In this document: piece by piece, positions 1 through 8,486 of the stretch
Layout: every line of letters starts with the position of its first letter
Position numbering within the stretch: the first letter of the stretch is position 1
NCBI GenBank assembly: GCA_945897915.1
Contig: CAMDGB010000012.1
Span: forward strand, 1 to 56,862
Source: Chryseobacterium gleum
GTDB lineage: Bacteria > Bacteroidota > Bacteroidia > Flavobacteriales > Flavobacteriaceae
DNA: 56,862 nucleotides
Reading direction: 5' to 3'
The notes under the pieces: generated by a model
The model's database searches: none
The model's input: only the letters and a program-made list of their open reading frames with translations
Told to the model about the DNA's origin: nothing
Made by a program: the position numbers and the translations under genes

Positions 1-603
1 GTAAAAGACGCAGAAACTGGCAAATTATTAGCTGGAGCAAGTGTAACCTTTGTGGACCAAAAAGGAAAAAACAAAGGCAACCAAGAGTCAAACGACATGG
101 GAGAAACCAAGTTTGGAGTTGCCTGTGATGAAATGGCTAATTTTAATGCTACCAGAGCGGGTTACCAAAACGGAACAGCTACGATGCCAAAATCTAAAAA
201 TGGCGAACAAAGCATCGTAATTAATTTAACACCAATCCAACCAATAATCACAGAAACAGAGGTGATATTACAACCCATATACTTTGAATACAACCAATCC
301 AACATCACAGCACAAGGGGCAGAGGAGTTAGATAAATTGGTAAAAGTGATGAATCAATATCCAATTATGGTAATCGATGCGAAATCGCACACGGATAGCA
401 GAGGATCGGATAGTTACAACTTAAAACTTTCAGACAGAAGAGCCAAGGCTACGGTACAATACATCGTATCGAAAGGCATTTCAAAAGAAAGAATCACAGG
501 TAGCGGCATGGGAGAAACCCAACCAAAAACGCCATGCACAACATGCACAGAAGAAGAGCACGCACAAAACAGAAGAAGTGAATTCTTAATTATCAAAAAG
601 TAA
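1..603 (+). CDS. OmpA-family outer-membrane protein, C-terminal part (5' truncated by window edge)
   Basis: The reading frame is open from base 1 (VKDAETGKLLAG...), so the true start lies outside the window. The first ~75 residues look like a small beta-sandwich of the carboxypeptidase-regulatory or CNA-B type. They are followed by an OmpA/MotB peptidoglycan-binding domain: the FEYNQSNIT strand, then HTDSRGSDSYNLKLSDRRA with the family's conserved Asp and Arg, and a final RRSEFLI strand. In this family the domain anchors the outer membrane to peptidoglycan. In flavobacteria such proteins often follow a PorP/SprF-like gene, but the upstream neighbour is not visible. A strong terminator follows. 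Family call is firm, exact role unknown. Confidence 0.9.
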   Translation, partial: VKDAETGKLLAGASVTFVDQKGKNKGNQESNDMGETKFGVACDEMANFNATRAGYQNGTATMPKSKNGEQSIVINLTPIQPIITETEVILQPIYFEYNQSNITAQGAEELDKLVKVMNQYPIMVIDAKSHTDSRGSDSYNLKLSDRRAKATVQYIVSKGISKERITGSGMGETQPKTPCTTCTEEEHAQNRRSEFLIIKK

Positions 604-672
604 GTTAAGAACACCAACTTTGACTAGACTTAAATAATCGATACAGATTTATTTGACAATAATAGACAATTT

Positions 673-710
673 AAGCAGTCCCAAAAACGTTTTTGGGACT
701 GCTTTTATTT
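673..710 (+). terminator. Rho-independent terminator after the OmpA-family gene
   Basis: A perfect 16-bp inverted repeat (673-688 and 689-704) is followed by a T-rich run. It lies 70 bases after the OmpA-family stop codon and about 110 bases before the end of the convergent regulator gene, so it could serve both directions. Confidence 0.85.
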
Positions 711-818
711 TTATTTTAATAAAACAAACATTTCTCTTTGAATTATTGCTAAAAGGCCTTTAGTAAAAAGGCCACTTTAGTTTTAAGGCATTCAATAAAA
801 TTATATTTTATTAATCTT

Positions 819-3698
819 TTAGCTTAGATTTTCTAAAAAATGAATAAAATTATCATTGTGAGAAAGTTTTAGTTTTTTTCTAACCTTGTATCTTGATGTT
901 TCAACTCCACGAATAGAAATATTTAATAAAGGAGCTATTTCTTTGTTAGTTAAATCCATTTTAATAAAAGCACAGAGACGAAGTTCCCGCTTGGATAATG
1001 AATCATCTATTTTTTTTAGTTTTTCGAAAAAATCATGATTTATTTTTTCAAAATTCACATCAAAAATTTCCATAAATTCTTCCCCTATTCTATGTAGATT
1101 TAATTTCTGAAAAATTTCTGTTATCTTTCTTCTGGAATCGTCACTTTTTAAAAGACCACGTAGTTGTTTCAAATCAATTAATAACTCACTAAATATGGTT
1201 TTTTTCTGGCTCAACAAAAGCGTGTAATTTGCTAATTCTTTACTCTTATCAATAATATCCACTTCTAAATTCAACTTGTCTTTACTAATAACTTCTTTAT
1301 CGTGTTTTAATTTTAATTTTTCAAGTTCAAGTTCTAATAGTTGTTGTGATTTTTTTATTTCAATTGTTGATTTTATTCTTTCATAAGCAATCTTCTTTTT
1401 GACATAAGTTATAATGAAGTTTATAAAAAAAAGGAGAACTACTAAATATAATAAATAAGCTAAATTAGTTTGATACCACTTTGGGAGAATTGCAAACTTA
1501 AACTTGGTTTCTTTACCTACAATACCGGATAAATTTCTGCTTTTAACAATAAAAGTATAATTTCCTGGTCTAAGATGTGTATATTCTTTAAAAGCGTTTT
1601 TTTGCCAAGCAGACCAGTTTTCATCGATGTTTTCTAACTTATAACTATAATTAGTTTCGGTACTAGACATCATTTGTGGAGAAGAAAATTCAAATCGTAA
1701 TATATCGGTTTGGTTTGGCAAATTTATATCTGCTTTATTAGAATTAATTTCTACAAATTCAAATTTTTGATTTCTAGTATAACTAATTTGATTAATTATT
1801 GTGTAGAATAGTTGCTTGTTATTAATAACTTCTAAATCGTATTGATAAATTCCAGAGTTTGTTCCAAATAGTACTTTAGTATCGGTTAAAGGATAAATAC
1901 ATTCCATTCCTCTATTGAAACTGCCTTTTAAATTAAGAAATAAATCTTTACTTAATTTGTTGCTATTTTTAAGAAAATATCCTGCTTCATCATCTTGCAC
2001 AAACCAAGTTTTATTTTTATATTGAAGTAACTTTCTTGTGTTTTTAGAAGTATCGAATAATTTGTTTAAGGGTTTAAATAATTCAAATTTATTTATTTCA
2101 TTATTATAAAAATAAATCCCTGTATTCGAGGTAAAAACTATTTTATTATTCCATTTAAATACGTTGATGTTGTAAGGTGATTTGAGCCCGTTTTTATTTG
2201 TAAAATGAGCCACAACATCTACTCTAGAATAATCATTATTAACGTGAATTTTGTAAACCCCCTTGTATCCGTGGCAAATCCAATAAGTATTCGGTTCATT
2301 ATCTGCTACGATATCTCTGGTTGATTCCTCAAATCCTTTTATTTTATGTAAAATTTTCCATTGATCGTTTCGCTTTTCTATAAGATAAAAACCATTATAG
2401 TTTGACCCTAAATACAATCCTTTTTTATTTTCTATTTTAGTAATTTTCCAAAAGCCGGTTTCTTTACCAATTTTTTTAATAGTACCATTAACTAATTTAT
2501 AAAGCCCTGTATCATGAGATATAATAATATCGTTTTCTGATTTTTGAATTGCCCAGGATTGCCCTTGTAAATCTTCAATTTTTTTAAACTTAAAAGGAAG
2601 ATGGTTGTTTGCAAAATAAACACCATTATTTGTTGCCGTGTAAATAATATTGTCCTTCATCAATATATCATAAACACTTGTTTGATCAAAAATAGAAACA
2701 AAAGGAGATTTATAATCTAAAAAATTTAATCCGTTGTTTTGTAATACCCAAATATTGTTATTTTTAGTTTGATAAATAAAATGAATATTTGCATTTGATA
2801 AAGCAGAAAAGGAGGGAGCGTCATGTCGTATTTCACCTAATTTCGAAATTTTAATTATTTTTTCACCCCTTGTAGCTAGTAAATAATCCTTGTTATTATC
2901 TAGTATTCCAAATGTGATTTCATCTTTTCTGGTATTAGCAAAAAGGTTTGCGGTTTTTATTATTGTTTTAGAATTAATATTTCCAGAATATACATTTCCA
3001 GATTTTGAAACAAGTTTTATTGTATTTGGGTTATCACTCGGAAGTATGGAAGCAATTTCTTCGTTTATAACAAATTGATCTTGAAATATCAGTTCCAGTT
3101 TCAAAGATTCAGGATTGAGCTTGTAGATTCCAAAACCAGAATCTTGTACAAAATAATCATCATTTACTTGTGCTGAATAGAGGAACGATTTATTTGCGGG
3201 CAATTCAGTAACTATATCCTTATTAATAACAATGAGTTCCGAAAAGGAACGAAAAATAATTAGATCATTAAGTTGATGTACTTGCCAAAGGTTTTCAAAA
3301 TTTTTATTTTCTAAGTAAAAATGAGTCAATAACGATTTATAAAAATAATTTCCGTATTTATTTTTTTGTAATGTACCCAATTCGTTATAGCCCCCGACAA
3401 ATATTTTTCCTTGTTTAGTTTTAACGATACTTCTTATCGAGGAGTTATTAGGTAGAAATACTTTTTTCCAATGTTCTCCATCAAAAACTAATGCGCCATC
3501 ATTATTTCCGAATATTAATGTTCCATCAGCATTCTCGCACATCGTCCAAAACTGGGGGTCTGCTCTAAAATCATTTCTGTTAAACCGAACAATTTTAGGG
3601 GTTTCAAATTTATCAGATTGCATCTCGTTTATTAATCTACTCTGGCTTACACCAATTGAGATGCAAAACAACCAAATAAAAAATATCTTTTTAAACAT
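819..3698 (-). CDS. Membrane-spanning PUL regulator: beta-propeller sensor, Y_Y_Y domain, LuxR-type HTH
   Basis: The 959-aa protein starts with a signal peptide (about 1-19). A long beta-propeller-like region with degenerate two-component-regulator-propeller repeats (such as NNIWVLQNNGLNFLDY) follows, then a Y_Y_Y domain (about 665-735), one membrane helix (about 742-768), a charged coiled coil (about 775-835) and a LuxR/GerE-type HTH at about 900-950 (KEIAPLLNISIRGVETSRYKVRKKL). No histidine kinase or receiver domain is visible, so one polypeptide probably senses a periplasmic ligand and binds DNA. It is divergent from the SusE/F-SusC-SusD operon, which suggests it controls that operon in response to a glucan breakdown product. 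The ligand is an inference. Confidence 0.88.
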   Translation of the reverse strand: MFKKIFFIWLFCISIGVSQSRLINEMQSDKFETPKIVRFNRNDFRADPQFWTMCENADGTLIFGNNDGALVFDGEHWKKVFLPNNSSIRSIVKTKQGKIFVGGYNELGTLQKNKYGNYFYKSLLTHFYLENKNFENLWQVHQLNDLIIFRSFSELIVINKDIVTELPANKSFLYSAQVNDDYFVQDSGFGIYKLNPESLKLELIFQDQFVINEEIASILPSDNPNTIKLVSKSGNVYSGNINSKTIIKTANLFANTRKDEITFGILDNNKDYLLATRGEKIIKISKLGEIRHDAPSFSALSNANIHFIYQTKNNNIWVLQNNGLNFLDYKSPFVSIFDQTSVYDILMKDNIIYTATNNGVYFANNHLPFKFKKIEDLQGQSWAIQKSENDIIISHDTGLYKLVNGTIKKIGKETGFWKITKIENKKGLYLGSNYNGFYLIEKRNDQWKILHKIKGFEESTRDIVADNEPNTYWICHGYKGVYKIHVNNDYSRVDVVAHFTNKNGLKSPYNINVFKWNNKIVFTSNTGIYFYNNEINKFELFKPLNKLFDTSKNTRKLLQYKNKTWFVQDDEAGYFLKNSNKLSKDLFLNLKGSFNRGMECIYPLTDTKVLFGTNSGIYQYDLEVINNKQLFYTIINQISYTRNQKFEFVEINSNKADINLPNQTDILRFEFSSPQMMSSTETNYSYKLENIDENWSAWQKNAFKEYTHLRPGNYTFIVKSRNLSGIVGKETKFKFAILPKWYQTNLAYLLYLVVLLFFINFIITYVKKKIAYERIKSTIEIKKSQQLLELELEKLKLKHDKEVISKDKLNLEVDIIDKSKELANYTLLLSQKKTIFSELLIDLKQLRGLLKSDDSRRKITEIFQKLNLHRIGEEFMEIFDVNFEKINHDFFEKLKKIDDSLSKRELRLCAFIKMDLTNKEIAPLLNISIRGVETSRYKVRKKLKLSHNDNFIHFLENLS

Positions 3699-3750
3699 AA
3701 TAATAAATTGTTTAAGGTTGCTACTAATATTTATAAATTCATAATTTTAA

Positions 3751-3758
3751 CAAATATA
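3751..3758 (-). promoter_or_regulatory. Candidate -7 promoter element for the PUL regulator
   Basis: On the minus strand this reads TATATTTG, a perfect match to the Bacteroidetes sigma-A -7 consensus TAnnTTTG. It would give a leader of roughly 45 bases before the regulator ATG at 3698. I see no clear -33 TTG. Confidence 0.4.
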
Positions 3759-3839
3759 TATAATTATATGGTGATTTATTGTTTTATTTTAAATTAAAAT
3801 GCTATATATCATATAATTACAAAAATAAAAGTATAAAAC

Positions 3840-3879
3840 ACGTATTAGTAGCTCAATAAAAACGTAATCCAAACGTAAT
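3840..3879 (+). promoter_or_regulatory. Three helically phased ACGTAwT repeats: candidate operator of the PUL regulator
   Basis: ACGTATT starts at 3840 and ACGTAAT at 3862 and 3873, so starts are 22 and 11 bases apart, about two and one helical turns. The last two are parts of near-identical 11-bp tandem units (AAACGTAATCC then AAACGTAATTT). They lie in the 290-bp gap between the regulator and the SusE/F-like gene, 110-150 bases upstream of the latter. Position and phasing suit binding by a multimeric LuxR-type regulator. The function is inferred. Confidence 0.4.
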
Positions 3880-3988
3880 TTTTTTCTTACAACATAATTA
3901 AACAAAAGTTAATATTGTATACTTAAAAGTTTCATTTATTAAAATAAAGATAAATGAATTAATTATTAACTAAATTAAATTATTATTT

Positions 3989-5251
3989 ATGAAAACAAAA
4001 TTACAATATTTGATTTTTGCTCTAATTTTAGGATTAGGAGTAAACGCTCAAATTGCTGGGCCGGTATCAATTACCGGAACCGGAACTGGTGGCTGGAATC
4101 AGCCAGGAGGCTTGTCATTAACTTCAACTGATGGTGGAACTGTTTGGACAGCATCCAACTTTGAAATTGTAGGAGATGGAAACATGAAATTTTCAGAAGC
4201 CGGAACTTGGGGTACAACCGCTGGATTCGTAGGAGCAGATGTAGCTCCATTTGGATTTCCTGGTGGAACAGCTGTAGTTGGTGGAGGAAATAACATTGTT
4301 GGAACCTTAGGTTTTTGGAATGTAACTTACAATGCCGTTACTAAAATCTATTTATTTACTGCAGGAGTAAATCCGAATGCAGTTATTAAAATTACTGGTG
4401 GTGGCTTAGCTGCTCAAATTCAAATGAATACTTCAAATGGATCTGCTTATTCTAAAAAGAGTATATTTTTTCCTGGCGGATCTGCTAGTTTTAATCAAAC
4501 ATCACCAACTACGGCACAATGGGGTGGTGCTTTCCCTGATGGACCAGCGGTTACTGGAGGTACAATAACTGTTCCGACTGGAGCATTTAATACTTATTTT
4601 GTAAAGCCAGGAACGGGCCCAGCAGAATATATTTTTGAGCCAGTTGTTGTAAGTATGATTGGAAATTTTGCTGGTTCAGGTTGGAATGCTGATATGGATT
4701 TAGTAACTACAGATAATATTAATTATACTAAAACAAATTGGACTGCAACTATATTTGTGCCTACTCCACCTGCTGCTCCTTGGACAGATACAGAAATGAA
4801 ATTTAAAATTAGAGACAATCATGATTGGTCTACACAATATGGTTGTGCTGGTTCTGCTAATGGTTCAAACAATTTAGCATTAACAGGAACTTCAATGAAT
4901 GGTATTGCTGGTGGCGGTGGTGATATTTTCATTCCATGGGGAACATACAATGTTAATTTTAACAGAAGTACTGGGACTTGGACTTTTACAAGTAGTTTAG
5001 GAAATGCTACCTTCTCAAATGCTACTTTTAAAGTATATCCAAATCCAACAACCAATAATTGGAATTTTTCTTCTGACAAAAATCAAATTGATTCTATTCA
5101 AATAATTGATCTTCTTGGAAAAGTTGTATTTACAAAAAATGTGAATTCAAATCAAGCAATTGTTGACGCTTCAATTTTAACAGATGGTATCTATTTTGCT
5201 AAAATAAATACTGTATCAGGAACTGAAACTATTAAATTAGTAAAAAAATAA
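3989..5251 (+). CDS. SusE/SusF-like glycan-binding protein with T9SS type A sorting domain
   Basis: The 420-aa protein has a type I signal peptide (cleavage near LGVNAQ, residue 21) with no lipobox cysteine. Two SusE/F-like carbohydrate-binding modules follow, about 25-215 and 220-335. The second has the recurrent GNFAGSGWNADMDL...EMKFKIRDN pattern. Residues about 345-420 form a T9SS type A sorting domain (KVYPNPTTNNW ... GIYFAKI ... TIKLVKK). It is therefore predicted to cross the outer membrane by T9SS and bind glucan at the surface or in the medium. It is the first gene of the PUL, ahead of susC, with a terminator-like hairpin between them. The usual surface glycan-binding protein is a lipoprotein encoded after SusD, so type and position are both unusual. 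Confidence 0.82.
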   Translation: MKTKLQYLIFALILGLGVNAQIAGPVSITGTGTGGWNQPGGLSLTSTDGGTVWTASNFEIVGDGNMKFSEAGTWGTTAGFVGADVAPFGFPGGTAVVGGGNNIVGTLGFWNVTYNAVTKIYLFTAGVNPNAVIKITGGGLAAQIQMNTSNGSAYSKKSIFFPGGSASFNQTSPTTAQWGGAFPDGPAVTGGTITVPTGAFNTYFVKPGTGPAEYIFEPVVVSMIGNFAGSGWNADMDLVTTDNINYTKTNWTATIFVPTPPAAPWTDTEMKFKIRDNHDWSTQYGCAGSANGSNNLALTGTSMNGIAGGGGDIFIPWGTYNVNFNRSTGTWTFTSSLGNATFSNATFKVYPNPTTNNWNFSSDKNQIDSIQIIDLLGKVVFTKNVNSNQAIVDASILTDGIYFAKINTVSGTETIKLVKK

Positions 5252-5261
5252 TATTTAATAT

Positions 5262-5300
5262 AAATCCCTTACCTAACTATTGTGTGAGGGATTTATTTTT
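5262..5300 (+). terminator. Hairpin terminator or attenuator between the SusE/F-like gene and susC
   Basis: AAATCCCTTAC (5262-5272) pairs with GTGAGGGATTT (5284-5294), with one G-T wobble, and is followed by TATTTTTTAT. It begins 10 bases after the stop codon. Either susC has its own promoter in the next 150 bases or this hairpin lets only some transcripts through. Confidence 0.65.
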
Positions 5301-5351
5301 TATAAATTTTCATATAACTATTTAGTTTTTTAATTATAGGATTTTGATGAG

Positions 5352-5401
5352 CACAAAAATTTTCTGAACATTTATTATCAATCAATGTCCACAAAAATTT
5401 T
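5352..5401 (+). repeat. Direct repeat CACAAAAATTTT upstream of susC
   Basis: The 12-mer occurs at 5352-5363 and 5390-5401, 38 bases apart, in the 205-bp gap before susC. I find no TAnnTTTG box here. The repeats may be regulatory or may be chance in AT-rich DNA. Confidence 0.25.
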
Positions 5402-5456
5402 GGAATGTAATCTTAACCCAAAATATTAAAGACCAATTGTTAAAATCATTATAATT

Positions 5457-8400
5457 ATGAATTTTAAAAACTATTTTACCCTACTATTTCTATTTATTGT
5501 TAGTACAGTAACTTCTCAAATAATTGAAGTTAAAGGAAAGGTAACCGATTTAAAATTGAAGCAACCAATGGCCGGTGTGAATGTTTTTATAAAAAACACT
5601 AAAAAAGGGACTATAACTGATTTAGATGGAAATTACTCTATTAAAGTAACTAGCAATATTGTCTTAACTTTTTCAAATTTAGGCTTTGCAACACAAGAGG
5701 TAAAGGTATCAAAAACACAAACTTTAAATATTGCACTTTTTGTACAATCCATTGAAATTGAAGAAGTAGTAATAAACGTTGGTTATGGAACACAAAAGAA
5801 AAAAAACCTAACGAATGCAGTTTCTACCGTAAAGTCAGATTCTTTTGACGATAGACCAATTTATAGTATTGGCCAAGCCATACAAGGAAATGCAGCTGGT
5901 GTTAATGTAATTCAACCATCAGGTAAACCAGGTGTGGGATTGAATATTAACATTAGAGGATTGAACTCCATCCAATCGGGAGTTAATCCATTATATGTTA
6001 TTGATGGCGTGCAAACCTATTCTACAGAAGGAATTAATACTGAAGACGTGGTGGATATACAAATATTAAAAGACGCTACGGCAACGGCTATCTATGGAGT
6101 AAATGGTAGTTCTGGAGTTGTAATCATTACAACAAAAAGAGGCAAAGCAAATAAAAATACTTTTAATTTTTCTACTTACTACGGTTCTTCAAAAATTGTA
6201 AAAAATATCAATGTATTAAATTTAGATCAGTACAAAGCATTAATGGCTGAAGTGAGTTCGGCTTATCTTAACCAAGCAAATCAGACTATTTATAACGGGA
6301 TAAATACTAATTGGAGGGATTTAGTTTTTACAAATGGTATTGATAAAAATGTTGATTTTTCTTATTCTGGAGGCTCTGAAAAAATCAAAACTTTTGCATC
6401 TTTAGGGCATCAAGACGTTAAAGGAATAGTAAGCCCTTCGTTGTTTTCAAGATTATCTGGGAGATTAAATTTAGATGTTGACGCTACCCCTTGGTTAAAG
6501 GCTCACGTTAATATGAATTTAATCCACACTAAATTTTATAATACCAGCGATAATAATAATGCCAATCAAGGCGGAGTAATTTTAAGCACATTAACAACTC
6601 CCTCTTTTTTACCAGTATATGCTGAAGAATTACAAGGAAGAGTATTAAACACGGCCAACGGATTATATTATTCGCCTTATGATAACACTTTTTCTACTCC
6701 AGGAGGATTTCAAAACGGGCAGTTTTCTTTAAATCCGTCCGCTTCTTTAGAAAATCCAGTATCTTTTCAAAGTCGTGTTGAAACCGCAAATACCCATCGT
6801 TATTTATCTAATTTAGGTTTAGACATAACATTACTTAAAAATTTAGTTTGGAAAACGTCTTCTAACGTTGATATGTCAAGAAGTGTTTGGGATTATTTTA
6901 TCGATAGTTATCGATCAAATGCTGGTCGTAATTCGGCAACAGATCCAACTTTAAATGGTGTTGGGAAACAACATAAAACAACTTATTATACCTGGAATTT
7001 TGAAAATACTTTAAACTATTCTTTAAACTATGGAAACCATGATTTGACATTCTTGGCAGGAAATAGTGTTCAGAAATTCAGATACCATTTAAATCAAATT
7101 GAAGGGACTGGTTTTGCAACCGATTTAAGAGAATTAGATTTAAGCCAAATGATGAAACCCATTGCACAAAATACGTATGAAATTATTAGAGATAAAAATT
7201 ATGTGTCTTACTTTGCTAGAGCTACCTATAATTATAAAGGGAAATATATTGTAAATGGCGTTTTTAGATCTAGTGGTTCCTCGCAACTGGCACCAGGTCA
7301 TAAATGGGGTTATTTTCCTGGAGTTTCTGGCGCTTGGATAATTTCAAACGAAGGAATATTTAAAGATAAAAAAACTATTTCTGAAATAAAATTAAGAGGT
7401 GGTTGGGGTAAAAGTGGTAACATTTCTGGATTAAATGAATATGCTTGGTATTCCTTAATGCCAGTAGGTTCAAATTCTACCAATCCATCAAATTATGAAA
7501 ATACTGATTTAACATGGGAAACAACAACCGATATAAATTTAGGATTGGATTTAGGATTTTTTAATAATCGTTTGAAATTAACTGTAGATGCCTTTGCTAG
7601 AAAAACAAATAATTTAGTTAGATCCTTTCAGCCAGGCGGTAACGGCCCTTATTTAATTTATAATAAAGGAGAATTAGAAAACAAAGGAATAGAATTAGTA
7701 CTAAATACAACAAACTTAAAAGGAAATTTCAACTGGAATACTAATTTTAATATTACCTTTTTAAGAAATAAGGTAGTACAAATGGGATATAATCCTATTG
7801 ATTATTCTGGTTATGAGAGTGTAAATAGAATAGAACTTGGACAACCATTAGGAAATTTCTATGGCTATGTAGTGGATAGAGTAAATCCAGCTACAGGAAG
7901 ATTGGAATATAAAGATATCAATGGAGATGGCGCAATTACTCCTAGTGATAGAACTATTATTGGTAATGCTTTGCCTGATTATACTTTTGGCTTAAACAAT
8001 ACCTTTTCTTACAAAGGATTTTCTTTAGATGTATTGGTTACTTCCAGTCAAGGAAATGATATTTTTAATGCCACTAGAATAGATTTAGAAGGAATGCAAG
8101 GCCCTAAAAATCAATCAACAGCAGTACTTGACAGATGGACTACCGTTGGTCAAATAACCAACATTCCAAGAGCTGGAGTAGATAATTTTGCTACAATACC
8201 AGCTACTGCCAATTCTACTCGTTGGATTGAAGATGGATCTTATATACGAATTAAAGCTGTAACTTTAGGATATAACTTCAAAAAAACAATATTTGGGTTA
8301 AGTTCTTTAAAAATGTATGCTACTGGACAAAATTTAGTTACTTGGACAAAATATTCAGGGTTTGATCCAGAGGTGAGTTCCTCTAATTATAATTCAGGAA

Positions 8401-8474
8401 CGGGTCAGGGTATTGATTATGGTACCTATCCGCAAGTGAGAACTTTTATTATAGGTTTAAAAGCCGGATTTTAA
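5457..8474 (+). CDS. SusC/RagA-family TonB-linked outer-membrane transporter
   Basis: The 1005-aa product has the standard SusC layout. There is a signal peptide (1-20), a carboxypeptidase-regulatory-like domain (about 23-105), the family motif VGYGTQKKKNLTNAVS before the plug (about 107-122), and a plug domain (about 120-220, with NIRGLNSIQ, PLYVIDGV, ILKDATATAIYG and GVVIITTKRG). A 22-strand barrel follows, ending in the aromatic TFIIGLKAGF. It imports oligosaccharides across the outer membrane using TonB energy, with SusD as its lid. The susD start is 12 bases downstream, so the pair is cotranscribed. The neighbouring GH30 and GH3 enzymes suggest beta-gluco-oligosaccharides as cargo. Confidence 0.95.
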   Translation: MNFKNYFTLLFLFIVSTVTSQIIEVKGKVTDLKLKQPMAGVNVFIKNTKKGTITDLDGNYSIKVTSNIVLTFSNLGFATQEVKVSKTQTLNIALFVQSIEIEEVVINVGYGTQKKKNLTNAVSTVKSDSFDDRPIYSIGQAIQGNAAGVNVIQPSGKPGVGLNINIRGLNSIQSGVNPLYVIDGVQTYSTEGINTEDVVDIQILKDATATAIYGVNGSSGVVIITTKRGKANKNTFNFSTYYGSSKIVKNINVLNLDQYKALMAEVSSAYLNQANQTIYNGINTNWRDLVFTNGIDKNVDFSYSGGSEKIKTFASLGHQDVKGIVSPSLFSRLSGRLNLDVDATPWLKAHVNMNLIHTKFYNTSDNNNANQGGVILSTLTTPSFLPVYAEELQGRVLNTANGLYYSPYDNTFSTPGGFQNGQFSLNPSASLENPVSFQSRVETANTHRYLSNLGLDITLLKNLVWKTSSNVDMSRSVWDYFIDSYRSNAGRNSATDPTLNGVGKQHKTTYYTWNFENTLNYSLNYGNHDLTFLAGNSVQKFRYHLNQIEGTGFATDLRELDLSQMMKPIAQNTYEIIRDKNYVSYFARATYNYKGKYIVNGVFRSSGSSQLAPGHKWGYFPGVSGAWIISNEGIFKDKKTISEIKLRGGWGKSGNISGLNEYAWYSLMPVGSNSTNPSNYENTDLTWETTTDINLGLDLGFFNNRLKLTVDAFARKTNNLVRSFQPGGNGPYLIYNKGELENKGIELVLNTTNLKGNFNWNTNFNITFLRNKVVQMGYNPIDYSGYESVNRIELGQPLGNFYGYVVDRVNPATGRLEYKDINGDGAITPSDRTIIGNALPDYTFGLNNTFSYKGFSLDVLVTSSQGNDIFNATRIDLEGMQGPKNQSTAVLDRWTTVGQITNIPRAGVDNFATIPATANSTRWIEDGSYIRIKAVTLGYNFKKTIFGLSSLKMYATGQNLVTWTKYSGFDPEVSSSNYNSGTGQGIDYGTYPQVRTFIIGLKAGF

Positions 8475-8486
8475 AAAAATTAGACT

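Noticed and set aside
5352..5401. Strong susC promoter built on the CACAAAAATTTT repeats
   Set aside because: No -7 box is placed properly and the repeats are AT-rich enough to occur by chance. Kept only as a weak repeat feature.
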